DNA of 64,000 nucleotides from Grammothele lineata (taxonomy: Eukaryota; Basidiomycota; Agaricomycetes; Polyporales; Polyporaceae): contig NDFF03000388.1 of NCBI GenBank assembly GCA_002150815.3, forward strand, positions 62,001 to 126,000, in the 5' to 3' direction. The notes under the pieces are model-generated. The model saw only the letters and a list, made by a program, of their open reading frames with translations. It was not told where the DNA came from and did not search any database. The position numbers were made by a program, and so were the translations under genes. Each line of letters opens with the position of its first letter. The stretch's first letter is position 1. Shown here piece after piece: positions 1 through 10,549 of the stretch.

Positions 1-1772
1 CGCGCGCGACTCGGTCTTGATGATGCCTGGCGCGGCCGCGGTCCCGGCGCCGGCGCCGTTCGCGCCCCCTGGGGGCTTCGGGCCTGTGGGCGTGCCCGGC
101 GGGGCTTGTGCGGCGGGTGTGGAGGGCCGTGCGGTGCCGGGTTTGGGTTCCGGGGGCAGGATGGCAGGGCCGGTGTGCGTCTGTTGCGGCTCTTCCTCCT
201 CCTCTTCCTCCTCCTACGACCGGTGAGCGGGTGTGGCACGAGGAGGGAGACGTACGTACCGAGCTGGCGTAAGGGTTCCGCTCATCGTCGGACTCGTCGT
301 AGCCGCCCTTTTCCAGCTTCTTTAGCGTCTTCTGCAGGTTCTTGCCTGCGCCGGTCAACTCCGTCTCGTCATCCTCCTCGTCTGATTCATCGATGTACCC
401 TTCGCGTAGCTTGTTAGCGTTCTTGTACTCCCGTTTGAGTCGCTCCTGCGTAAATGACGGTCCGAAATCATAATCGTAAGCGGGTAGGCGGTGTGACGTA
501 CCTCAAGCTCCTTCGTCTCCTCGTCTTCTTTATCGTCTGCCTCCATCTTCTCCTCGTCATCCGCGAAGGTCTCCTCAAAGTCCAACTCATCCAGATCACC
601 TTCAGCCCCCAGCTCACGTTTGACTCTCCGTTTGCTATCGCCCTCATCGTCGTCTCCGAAAAGGTCGGAGGGGCCGCTGTCCACAGCCCGCAGTTTCCGA
701 CCGCCAGGCCCAAGACTCTGGCCTGCGTTGTGCACGAGGGAAGAGCCGCTCGCGGCAGCCTGCTCCGTCTTCTGCCTCAGGGTCCAGTGTGTAGCGTCTT
801 TGCGCTTCTGGAGCTTCGTCATCTGCGAAATGCGCACAGTGCGCCATGAAGACACGCGTACCCAGAACGCGTCGAGGAAAAACGTACCAACGACTCTGCC
901 TCCTCGAGGTTCGGCACGTGGTGGCTCGGCTTCTTCTGGAACTTGTACCACCGGTGCGCGGGCACGAACTTGAACACGTTGTCCGCGGCGGGCATGAACA
1001 TCGCGAACGTCTGGCTCTTCGCGACCTCCTCCATCTTGCCCACCCACTGCTCGCCCCCCGTGCCGTCCTCCATCACCCACGGGAACTTCTCCTCCCGCCG
1101 GAGCTGCCGCGTCTCCTCCGGCACGAGGAACACCTGCCTCGTCTTCTTCTGGAACCGCTTCTTCTTGTCCTTGCCGTCCTTTCCCTTCTCGTCCTTCCCG
1201 CCCCCTACTCCCCCGCCCGGTGGCGGGTCCGCACGCACCGGCCGCCCCTGCGCGTCGACCATGACGACGCGCCCGTCCGCGCCGACGACGTGCTTCCCGT
1301 CCGAGCCGACCATCGGCGCGAGCGGCTGCCCCGCGCCCACCGCGCCCGCGGACGCGCCGTCGTGCCGGTGCGGGTCCTTGCGGTTCAGCTTCACGGGCCG
1401 CGCCCACTTGTCGAGCTCGACCTCGCGCCGCGACTCGAACTTCATCACGTCGTACTTCCACCCGTTCAGCTTCGACGACATCAGCTTGTACTCCATCGGC
1501 ACGCCCTCGGGCGGCGGGAGCGAGCCCTCGGGATTCGAGGCCGGGGCACGGGCGAGGGCGGGGGAGGGCCTGTTGCCCGGTGGCGGCTTCCGCGGGGTAC
1601 CGGGGAGTGATTGTTGGGACCCATTAGGGGTGGCTTGGGACCGGGGCTGCGCCTGCGAGGACGGGCCTGGGGAGGGCGTGTTTGTAGCCGTGGGTGGTGT
1701 GGGCTTCTTCGACAACGTGGGCCGACTGGGCTTCGGGTTGAACAGCGTCGGAGCTCCTTTTTTCCTCGGCAT
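1..1772 (-). CDS. TFG1: Transcription initiation factor IIF, alpha subunit (RAP74/Tfg1), C-terminus cut by window edge
   Basis: Large subunit of TFIIF, which escorts RNA polymerase II into the pre-initiation complex in the nucleus. The start is the ATG at 1772 (MPRKKGAPTLF). A Pro/Ser-rich leader of about 95 residues precedes the RAP74 N-terminal domain, with family-typical stretches RKDPHRHDG, PWVMEDGTGGEQWVG and FKFVPAHRWYKF. Then comes an acidic/basic linker with runs of Asp/Glu (DDEEKMEADDKEDEE). Exons read 1772-888, 822-502, 445-260 and 213-1; every junction is phase 0 with GT-AG borders, which supports the joins. The last visible exon opens with seven Glu codons and becomes Pro/Ala-rich. 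The C-terminal winged helix lies beyond position 1, so the gene is incomplete only because the window ends. Family assignment is firm; exon 3 and 4 borders are inferred by hand. Confidence 0.9.
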
Positions 1773-2549
1773 GGCGTCGTCTATAGTCCCTCAGAGCGGT
1801 TGGATATGTGGAATGGATGGGGGCGCGATCTCAGCGCCAGCGAGACAAAATACGATGGAACCGCCAGACAAGGCCGTAGGGCGTTCGGAAGCACGCAGTG
1901 AAGGAGTCCCGAGACGTCGTTGGTATATAGCAGAGCGGAGGAGGACCCAGCGTTGGTGGTGGTAGCGGTCCAAGCAGCGTGTGGCGTGCGCACGCGGCGC
2001 TGCCCGCGCTTACGCCTGCAGCGGCGGCTCGCTCTCGGCCTTGTCTGCCAATTGTCGGCGGCTCCGATCCCATCGTTGTTCTCACTCGTCCTGACTCCCC
2101 TCTCGCCCGACAACAATTGCAGCGCCATCACAGCACAAGGCGGTGACAAGGACGGTCTCTATGGTGAACGTGGTTGTTGTATTCGCTACGCTAAGGCCTG
2201 GCCTACATCTTACTCGAACAGGATGCGGGTCCGTCTAGAGATATATGAAGATAATGTCCGATCGACTCGCGCTGAGGTCTGTTCACCCTACCTGCGGATA
2301 CACAGACACGCCAGCAGTAGCAGCAGTAGCACGACGACGCAATAATATGCAAACAACGAGAAGGAAAACGGCATTCCGCGGGGATCGTACAGGACATCTC
2401 CTCCATCTCTATGCGCGATCGTCCGATTTCACGTAGACATGAAAGGGAGTACCCTTGGAAACGCCTCCTGCGGGGACAGACATCGACGGCCTTTAGAGCA
2501 AGAGTGGAACAATATCGCTACAGTTGGGTAGAGCGGGCGTGGGCTGGCC
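1773..2549. other. Intergenic: TFG1 promoter and bHLH-gene 3' flank
   Basis: No coding sequence is recognised. It separates the TFIIF-alpha start from the stop codon of the bHLH gene; both are on the minus strand. A short AGC/ACG-rich tract lies near 2310-2340. Confidence 0.5.
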
Positions 2550-4757
2550 CTATGACGGCGTGTCCGTCCGCGCGGCAGGCGGCGGGTTGCCGTTCACAGA
2601 CGGAGGTTGCGACGGCGCACCCGCTGTGCCGGGCGGGTACGTGTTCTGAGAGGAGCCGGGTCTGGAAACGGGCTGCGGGCCCGCACCGGCGTGGGGCGGC
2701 GCTGGATGGGGATGGTGGGGAGGTGGAGGATGACCAGCGGGCGTTGCCCCGGGAGGAGGAGCACCAGGATGGGAGTGTGGGGGCGGAGGAGCGCCAGGCG
2801 CACCTGGAGGAGGGTAGGCGGGAACGCCAACGGGCGGAGCGTGGCCATACACGACGGTATGCGGAGGTGCGCCGGCGAACGGCGGGGGCATTCCCGAGCG
2901 ATAACCCTCCAACTCGTGCCGCAACATCTCAATCTCGCGCCCCATGTCCTGATGGTTTTGCTTGAGGGTGACAATGAAGTCGATGGCTGGAGGTGGCGCG
3001 TCGGATTCGACAAACGTTGGAGGATGCGGGCGGGAACATGAAAGACGCACCTTTGCTGAGAATCTCCCACTTGCTCGCCTTCATGCCCCTGTCGGCCGGA
3101 AGCTGGTCTCGCAGCTCGTCGAACAGCTCCTTCATTTCTTTTCTGCGTTTGCGCTCCGCGAGCTTGTGGGATATACGCAGCTCGGGCGAGCGGGAGTAGG
3201 GGGTGGAGCCCTGTGGCTTTTCGCCGGGGGTTGCGGCGGAGGTGGATGCATCCTCGGGGTTGGTGCTGCTGCCTGGGGACGCCTGGCCGGCATTTGCGGC
3301 GGCATGGTCGGCGGTGCGGACACGTGAGGGCGGGCGTGAGCGGGAGCGGAGGGCGCGGGAGGGTCCCGAGGCGGGCGGGAGCGAGTCTGCGGGGATGCTG
3401 GGGGCAGACATTCGACGATCTGGCGCAAAGGAGACGGGAGGCATGGCGGGGGCGAGCGGGTCGTAGGAGTGGGGGGAAGGGTGCTGCATATGAGCAGGCT
3501 GCTCGTTCTGCATGTTCGGCGGGGGAGCCTGATCGGAGGCAGGGTGCTGAGGATTAGCAGGCCACGCGAAAGTTGCAATGCCGCCAGGAGGCCGGCCATG
3601 TGGCGAGTCGCCGGGAATTGCCGACGACGGGGTCGTGTACCCAGTCGTCAGCGGCGTGTTCGAGTTGCCCGTGTAGGCTGAAGACGACGTCGAGTCCCGT
3701 CGGTCGCCCGCAGACCACCACCCGGGCCCGCCCACCGTCGCCCGCGCGTCGACCGAGTTCCGGCGGTCGTACAGGCTCAGCTGCGCAATCCTCTGTGTGT
3801 CGATCGCGGATCCCCGCCGCTTGGGCGCCGGCTCCTCCGGCTCTCTGCCCACTTCCTGGGGCCCGACCAGCTGGGGATCAATGTCCGGACTACGGGGGTA
3901 CACGCCCTTGTCGGTCGACATCTTGCGCTTCGTGCCTTGCGGGCAAAACGTGGTGCGTGAGCGTGCAGAACACCACCAGAAAGAGCGACCATTAACCACC
4001 TGCTACCACAGACTGCCTGCGTCCACCGTAGTCGACGTCTTCCATGTCCCGGACGCCGTGGTCCGGCCGCGCGTGTCCGCCATGCTCCGGGCCATGCTGC
4101 TGTGCGTGCTCGTTCTTGTCGACATCCATGTGGTCGCTGCCCTTGGCCCTGTCGGGTGCTAGGCAATAAAGGGAGGCGAGAAGCACCTCGCACTCAGACA
4201 CCCTCCCGCCACGCGCCCGAGGCTCCTGTGAAGAACTCACCTTCGGATCCGTGGCGTTCGCCAGGCCCTCCCGGGCCGCCCTCGCGTGCAGAGGGGTCCA
4301 CGGCCATGGCGCGTCTGTCGCCGGGTTCCGCGGAAGGGGACCTAAGGAGCCTTTTGAAGTGTGCGCTGGGGCTCTCTGTGGGCTGTGTGGAGGCGTCGCC
4401 GAACTTGAAGGGCGAGCGGGGACGCGAGGACGAGAAGGAGCGTCTGTGCTCGTGAGAGGCCGCTGACGGAAAGGTGGACTGAGGGGAGTCGGGCCGCCTG
4501 AACGGAGAGCCGGCCTGGCCTGGGGGGAACGCAGAAGGGCTGGCCGCGTGGAGGGAGGGATCTGTGATCGAGCCGCGACGCTGGTTTTGGAGGTACTCGA
4601 GGGGAGCGAGGGGGGTTACTTGGTTCTGGCGGGAGGAGGAGGGGGGCGAGGATGTTTTGGGCTGGTAAGCACCGCCTGCGGGGCTGCCGTTGGGAGAGTC
4701 GGGGTGCCTGAGGGGGCCGGGGGAGTGGCTGTCGCCGTCTGCAGACGAGGCGGACAT
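2550..4757 (-). CDS. Basic helix-loop-helix transcription factor (665 aa)
   Basis: Nuclear DNA-binding protein. Exons 4757-4241, 4158-4000, 3935-3051 and 2986-2550 join in frame (phases 1, 1, 1). The bHLH domain is at about residues 478-540: basic region HKLAERKRRKEM, helix 1 KELFDELRDQLP, loop ADRGMKAS, helix 2 KWEILSKAIDFIVTLKQ. Helix 2 is split by the last intron, and the split restores a perfect helix, which validates the junction. The basic region carries the His/Glu/Arg triad associated with E-box (CANNTG, often CACGTG) recognition. A short coiled helix (MGREIEMLRHELEGYR) follows, then a Pro/Gly/His-rich tail. The first 470 residues are low-complexity Ser/Pro with several RRxS sites that could be kinase targets. 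No orthologue is named; the second intron's donor is the least certain border. Confidence 0.85.
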
Positions 4758-7154
4758 TGCTGGGCACGGTGGGCGGGCAGAGACGGCGGGGGGCCGGGGG
4801 CGGGGTCGCAGCGCGGCGCGGCGAGACCAGTGAGGGCAGATAGACGTCCGGACGCGCGTGGCTACCGTTCTTGATAACCACGTGCGCAAAACTACCGTCA
4901 CCGCTCGAATCCGGTTACATTACTTGATACAACCTGATTCCAATCACTTTCCCGCCCCTCCAACGGCCCCTCTCCTCCTCCTCTTCTCCGCCCCCCAGGC
5001 CCCCCCGGTCGCCCCCCGGTCCCTCCCAGGCCGTGCTCTCAGGCCTCGCCGCCAATTGTTCTATCTATGCAGCCCCCTCTCGCACCCGGAGCCCCGCCCT
5101 CGAGCCCAACACCGGCGCACCGCGCGCCTGCACCGCCTCGTCATATGTCGAAGTCCGCTGTTGCGACCAAGCGAGCTGACTGATGATCCTTCTCGCCCCG
5201 TGTCGGAGTCTCGCAGTCTCCTACTCAACGTCGGGTTGGCGACCGTGCGCAGCCGCGAGCACCATCCCGCCCTGGCCCACCACTTCTCGCTCCCATTGCC
5301 AACACAGCGCATTCCTGGGCACGGGTGCATCACCGGGTGCCATCTGCTCCCAGCCTGCAAGCGATCCACCTCCGTCATTTCCAATCGAAAACGCGCTTGA
5401 CAGCGTGCGTTAGGCTGGCGGTCCGGGTTCGAGAACGTGAGAGCAAGTCCCCGGACGGCTGCATTAAATCGACCTCACAGCTCGAGAGCGTGTCGTCACC
5501 CTCCCGAGTCGTCGCCATCCATATCAAGAAGTGGGTTTGCTGCCGCGATGTCACGCAACGCACATGGTCATCACCAAGCTTGTACTTGTATTCCTGAGTC
5601 CCTTGGCTAATGTTCGGGTGCAACCTTATCGTGCGCCCTTGACGAGACGTATTCAGTACCCTGTCGCGCGAATCTCCGACACAGCGCCAGCGTACAAACT
5701 TGTCGGGTCCGTCTCATCTCTTGAGAAGGCCTCTTTTAGCAAGTCATATACCGACCCTGGTCCAGAAGTCAGAGACGCCGTGATGTCCGTCGCAATTTGA
5801 TGGTGCTCGGCTGGATTCACAACTTCCCTTCATCCAACAAACGCTCGGGATTCTACTGTACAATGCGTTCAGTACGCTTCATGTAAATTTCCGAGAGCAA
5901 CCACGGAACACAGAAGTCTGATCCTCCGGTTACTGTTCAGTGTGACATGGAAGAGTGACTTCCTGAGTGACATAAGAAGCTCTCTCGTTTCTGAGGTTGA
6001 AGGAGCTTGGTGTCGGACGAGTCCTCAGTCAGGTTGCCACAGTCCTTGCCTCGTCGCCATAATACGTTCGTCATCCGCTTTGCTCGACACCCATGTATAT
6101 CATAACAATTCTTTCCCAGTGGAGGTCGCGTTCAACATCGGTTACGGCGATAGGCCGGGGCTAAGGGCTTATGCACATTCGCGTCCTCAGGCCTCAGGCC
6201 TCAGCGCCCTCGCCTATGCCTCTTCTAGGGCTGGTGGTGGATGCGTAGCTCAAGGAGTCGCCAGCATTATAAGCAACGTCGACGTCAATTAGAGCTCTGC
6301 AGTTGGTAGACTAGAGCAGCTCGGAAAGCTATATCTGACCGTTTCAACCGTTTTCCGAGAAGTCTTCTCTTCTTGTAAATGTTCCCCGTTTGAGCGCACA
6401 CATGCGATTGGGCTGAAGCTGGGGTCGTGTACGTATCATGTCCTCTCGTCCGCCTAGGCCGACGGTCGACCACCAAAGAGCTTGCATTGAGGAAGAACTA
6501 CCAATTCGCCGGACACCCGAGACCACACCATGGTCAACCCGAAGCAGAATGTACGTCCTCTGTCGCGTATTCCTCCTAAAAATTCAGTACTCTTACGTTG
6601 TCAGGTCCCCAAACGTTCGGAATGGCTTTAGATATTCGACCGGCGTGTATGGAAGGCGAACCAAAACGCAACTGCGCCAATGTACTCGGCAGTGTCTGGC
6701 ATGTGGTCCACCTTGTAGCATGTAGCATGAATCTCGAGGTTTCGAAGGTTATGTCGCGAAAGTAAATGCTTCGCCTCCAGTGGGAACTCAGGAAGGTCCA
6801 CGTCGCGAACAATGAATTAATAATGATCTGCAATACTTCACGCGTAATGCGCATGTTGTCGTCCAAACTGCTCCGTGACTTCATACCGCCATGTATACAG
6901 TCTCTGTCTACAAGCCTGGCAACTCGTTGAACGTAATGTTGATTCCGAGTCGCTGGTACGGTCCAAGAATGCTGATGCGCGCGCTATACTGTAAAGTCCG
7001 AGTCCGTGTGAATGAGTGGCAATTGATCACGTGATCGATTCACTTGAAATTTCGCGTGCTGAGGACTCTGAGGATGCTGCAAAGCTGAAGAAGCTTTGCA
7101 TATCAGTCTCCAGTCTACAGCTTTCCGCCCCTTCCTCCTCCACTTCAGTAAATC
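4758..7154. other. Long intergenic region, no gene recognised
   Basis: About 2.4 kb between the bHLH start and NHP2. Open frames here (for example minus strand 6576-6884 and plus strand 5942-6292) have no recognisable motif and no partner exons. Position 6900-7150 is the NHP2 promoter. A decayed gene cannot be excluded near 6300-6900, where base composition is more even than in the flanking GC-rich DNA. Confidence 0.4.
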
Positions 7155-7910
7155 ATGGTCAAGGACAAATCAGAAAAGAAAGACAAGAAGAAGAAGGAGT
7201 CCAAGGAAGTCACCGAGACTGTCGCAGTGAACGGTGATGTGGACATGGAGGATGCGGAAGTGAAGGTCAGTCAGTTCGGTCTCTTCGCGCACGTCGTCCT
7301 TTTCACTTATTTCCTGAAGGTTGACAAGAAGGCGAAGAAGGAAAAGGAGGAGATTGTTGTCCCTCTGGAGGACCTTTCGCCCATCGCGCAGCCGTTGGCG
7401 CAGAAGAAGATGTTGAAGAAGCTGCACAAGACTATTAAGAAGGGTTCGTTTTTGTCTGTATGGGTAACCTGACTGCATTCTCATTAGCACTTTGTCGTGC
7501 AGCGTCAAAACAGCGTCAAGTAAAACGGGGCGTCAAGGAGGTCGTCAAGGCTATCCGGAAAGGGGAGAGGGGGTATGTGTTTTCGTGGTCGGACTCCGGA
7601 ATGTCACGTTAACCAACATGTTTCTAGACTTCTTATTCTGGCGGCGGACATCACACCCATTGACATCATCTCGCATCTCCCGGTCATGGCGGAAGACGCG
7701 CAAATCCCGTATGTGTTCGTACCCTCGAAGGAGGAGCTGGGCCATGCAAGCGCGACAAAACGGCCAACAAGCTGCGTCATGGTATGTCCAGACCAGAAGA
7801 AAAAGGGGAAGCCAAAGGAAGGTGCTGGGGAGAAGGACGACGATTACCGGGAGACGTACGACGAGTGCTGTAAAGAGGTGCAGCTCCTCGACCAAAAGCT
7901 CATATTCTGA
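7155..7910 (+). CDS. NHP2: H/ACA ribonucleoprotein subunit NHP2 (L7Ae family, 195 aa)
   Basis: Core protein of H/ACA snoRNPs, which guide pseudouridylation of rRNA in the nucleolus. Exons 7155-7265, 7320-7443, 7503-7572 and 7628-7910 join in phase. A Lys-rich N-terminus (KDKSEKKDKKKKESK) precedes the L7Ae fold, recognised by KRGVKEVVKAIRKGERG, ILAADITPIDIISHLP and PYVFVPSKEELG followed by KRPTSCVMV. These match the RNA-binding and hydrophobic-core positions of the family. The C-terminus has a 35-residue charged extension ending LLDQKLIF, so the protein is longer than yeast Nhp2 (about 156 aa). The start is the only in-frame ATG before the Lys-rich leader. Confidence in identity is high. Confidence 0.93.
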
Positions 7911-8207
7911 TCCGGACATGTCGCGCGCACCGTATTCTCGTAGCATCTGTACCCTCTGCATTGTCTTCTCGCACCGTGTATTGCTCTCCTCTGGTATACA
8001 TCTCGTCTCTTATCGCTGGAAACGCACGAATGCGGTCTTGGCCGACTGCAGACTGAGGATACCCGGCTCTGTCGCGCGCTCGTCCCACTCTTCAGCCACG
8101 TCACGGGAAGGTCGGATTGACCTGCAACTCTCACGACCCGCGCTCGCTCCTCCCGCTCGTCCACTACCACCACCTCCCTCGCCCCTGCCGCCCACTCTCC
8201 TTTCGTA

Positions 8208-10040
8208 ATGGCACCGAAGACCAAGTCCGCCGCGACGAACGGCGCACCCAAAAAGGCCCAGGCTGCCGCCGCGCCCGCTGCCGTCCCGAGCCCCGCCCCG
8301 GAGCCCGCGCAGGAGTTCACGTTCGCAACTTATGGCGCCGGCAAGCCGGACAAGGCCGTCTACGAGGCAGAGCAGGCTAAGATCAAAGCCGAAATTGACG
8401 TCGAGCAGGCGAAGCTGGTGCGTACCCTCCCCGGTACCTCCGCGGTCGGTTGGGAAGTTTCATGTCCTGAGACCTCTCCTCTCCTGTCCCGGTCGTCTTC
8501 CCCCTCGCTTCCGTTCGCAGAACGCTATCAGGGAGAAGATCAACCTCAGCCAGAAGGGCGGTCCTGGTAATGAACGGCGAAACCAGCTTCGCGCGGAGCT
8601 CGATGGCATCCGCGGCCAGCAGTCTACTGGCAAGCTCGCAAGGGACAAGATCAGGGAGCAACTGAACAACCTTGACGAGAACATCCGTAAAAAGGTATGT
8701 ACACTCGGTTACGTCTAAAATGACCCGTATGCCGACGCAGCAGTAGATTAAGGACCTGAACGCCTCGAAGGCGAAGATCCCTTATAAAACCGTTAGCGAG
8801 GTGGATGACCGCATTAAGTGAGCCCGTCCAAATGCACTTCCTTCCACTCACGGTGTCTCACGACCGGTCCAGACAATTAGAGAAGCAGGTCGAGTCTGGC
8901 AACCTCAAGCTCGTGGAGGAGAAGCGTGCGCTGCAGGAGATCAGTCAGTGGAAGCGGAGCCGGCGGATAGTCGAGGGCTTCCAGGCCGAGCAGGACTCCA
9001 TCGACGCCGAGCGCGCGAAGGCGGACGAGCTCAGGAAACAGCTCGACGACCCGGTCGCGCAGGCGGCGTCGGCCCGCTACGACGCGATCAAGAAGGAGCT
9101 CGACGCGCTGAAGAAGGAGGGCGACGAGGCGTACGCGAGCCGTTCGAAGCTCATGGACGAGCGCAGCGCGCTGCAGAGCAGGCTCGACGAGCTCTACGCG
9201 CGCAAGCGCGACTCCGCGGCTAACTACAAGGAGGCGAACGACAAGTTCTACGTCAAGCTTAACGAGGACCGCGCCCGCCGTGCCGAACGTCTGCGCGCGC
9301 AACGCGAGGAGCAGGAAGCGGCGAAGAAAAAGGAGCTCGTGGACCGCCTTCGCGAAGAGGCAGACGTGCCCGCGTACCAGGCGCAGATCGAGGACTGCCA
9401 GACGCTCATCGACCACTTCTCGGGCAAGTCCACCGGCACGCTCTCCACACAGAAGCCGCTCGCAGAGAAGGCAGACCTCGTCGGCGTCCCCAAGCTCGAG
9501 ATCCGCAAAGTCGACGCCGCGCCAGAGGGCTTCGTCGCCCGCAAGAAGAAGGGCGACGACGAGGAGTCGTACTTTGTCGGCGGCGGCGGCAAGAAGAAGG
9601 GCGGCAAGAAGGGCGGCGCGAAGGTCGCGCCCGCGCTTTCCGCCGCCCCCTCGGAGGACGCCACGAGCGAGGCGTCCGCGACCGCCGCGAGCGGGCAGCT
9701 GCACGTCCCCCTCCCCACGCTCTCCGCGCTCCTCTCGCTCTCAATACCGCCCCCGACGTCCGCCGCGGACGTGCCCCGCGTGATCGAGGACCTGAAGACG
9801 AAGAAGACGTGGTTCGAGGCGAACCAGGCCCGCGCGACCGCGGAGAACAAGGCCAAGGCCGAGGCGGAGGTCCGCAAACTGCTCGGCAAGACCGACGCTC
9901 CTGCGCCCGACGTGCCTCCCAACGGCGGCGCCGAGCGTCCGCCCGAGCCTGCGCCGACCCCCGCAGCGACGGACGCGCTCTCGGTCGCGGTCCCGCCAGA
10001 GCCCGTGGACGATAAGCTGGAGGAGGCGGCGGAGGCATAG
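8208..10040 (+). CDS. BFR1: Nuclear segregation / mRNP-associated coiled-coil protein Bfr1 (540 aa)
   Basis: Bfr1-type protein, in yeast a polysome- and ER-associated mRNP component linked to nuclear segregation and secretion. Exons 8208-8417, 8521-8694, 8747-8817 and 8873-10040 join in frame. After an Ala/Pro-rich leader, nearly the whole protein from residue 50 to 350 is long charged alpha-helical coiled coil (for example LEKQVESGNLKLVEEKRALQ). Near residue 400 are Gly/Lys-rich GGGGKKKGGKKGGAK and the motif PEGFVARKKKGDDEESYF. A Pro/Ala-rich tail ends EEAAEA. The third exon is preceded by three consecutive NAG acceptors; only the third avoids an immediate stop codon. Identity rests on overall architecture and the IRREK-type N-terminal block, so it is slightly less certain than an enzyme call. 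Confidence 0.85.
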
Positions 10041-10549
10041 GGTTGCGAGTAGGGGTGTATCTTGGGTAGTACTTGTTGGACTAATGTTTACTGTAGTCGT
10101 CTTTACACACCTACGTATACGATCGCCGCTCGCAATCGTATCTCACGTTCATTTTTATCTGCTGTACGTGTGTGCTCCGTACCCCGGAGGTCCATTAAGC
10201 ATCTCATTCCCGCTCGGACACGTGGTATCGAAAAGGTCCAGTGCATTGCCTGGCAAGGGATGAGATACATTTGGTGAAAACGACAGGTGTCAAGACCTAT
10301 AGAGGCTTTATACGGCGGCGGCGGAGGGAGACGTCAAATACAGCGCGAGGGAGGGAGCCAAAAAGTCAATAATTAGTAGCGCAGGAGAGCAGCAGACAGG
10401 TTATTACGGCGGCAGTACTAGGGTATTGAGCGGTAGGTAGAGAGAAGAGGAAAAAGCGTCATTCAGCAGCAGAGCGAGCCCGAGCGAGTCAACAAACGAC
10501 ATGCGCGACCGTGTGTTCCCGAGAGGGGGTGTGAGTATGGAAGAACGAA
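10041..10549. other. Convergent intergenic spacer BFR1 / RFX gene
   Basis: The 3' flanks of two convergently transcribed genes. No gene seen. A GGC-rich short tract occurs near 10315. Purine-rich GAG/GGAG clusters near 10330-10460 lie 3' of the RFX stop. Confidence 0.5.

Noticed and set aside
5942..6884. Two medium open frames (5942-6292 plus, 6576-6884 minus) in the large gap before NHP2
   Set aside because: No recognisable domain, no joining exons and no promoter-like context; insufficient to call a gene.
8877..10038. Very long minus-strand open frames over BFR1
   Set aside because: High GC at third positions of the coding strand makes the antisense frames open; the sense frame alone shows the Bfr1 coiled coil.
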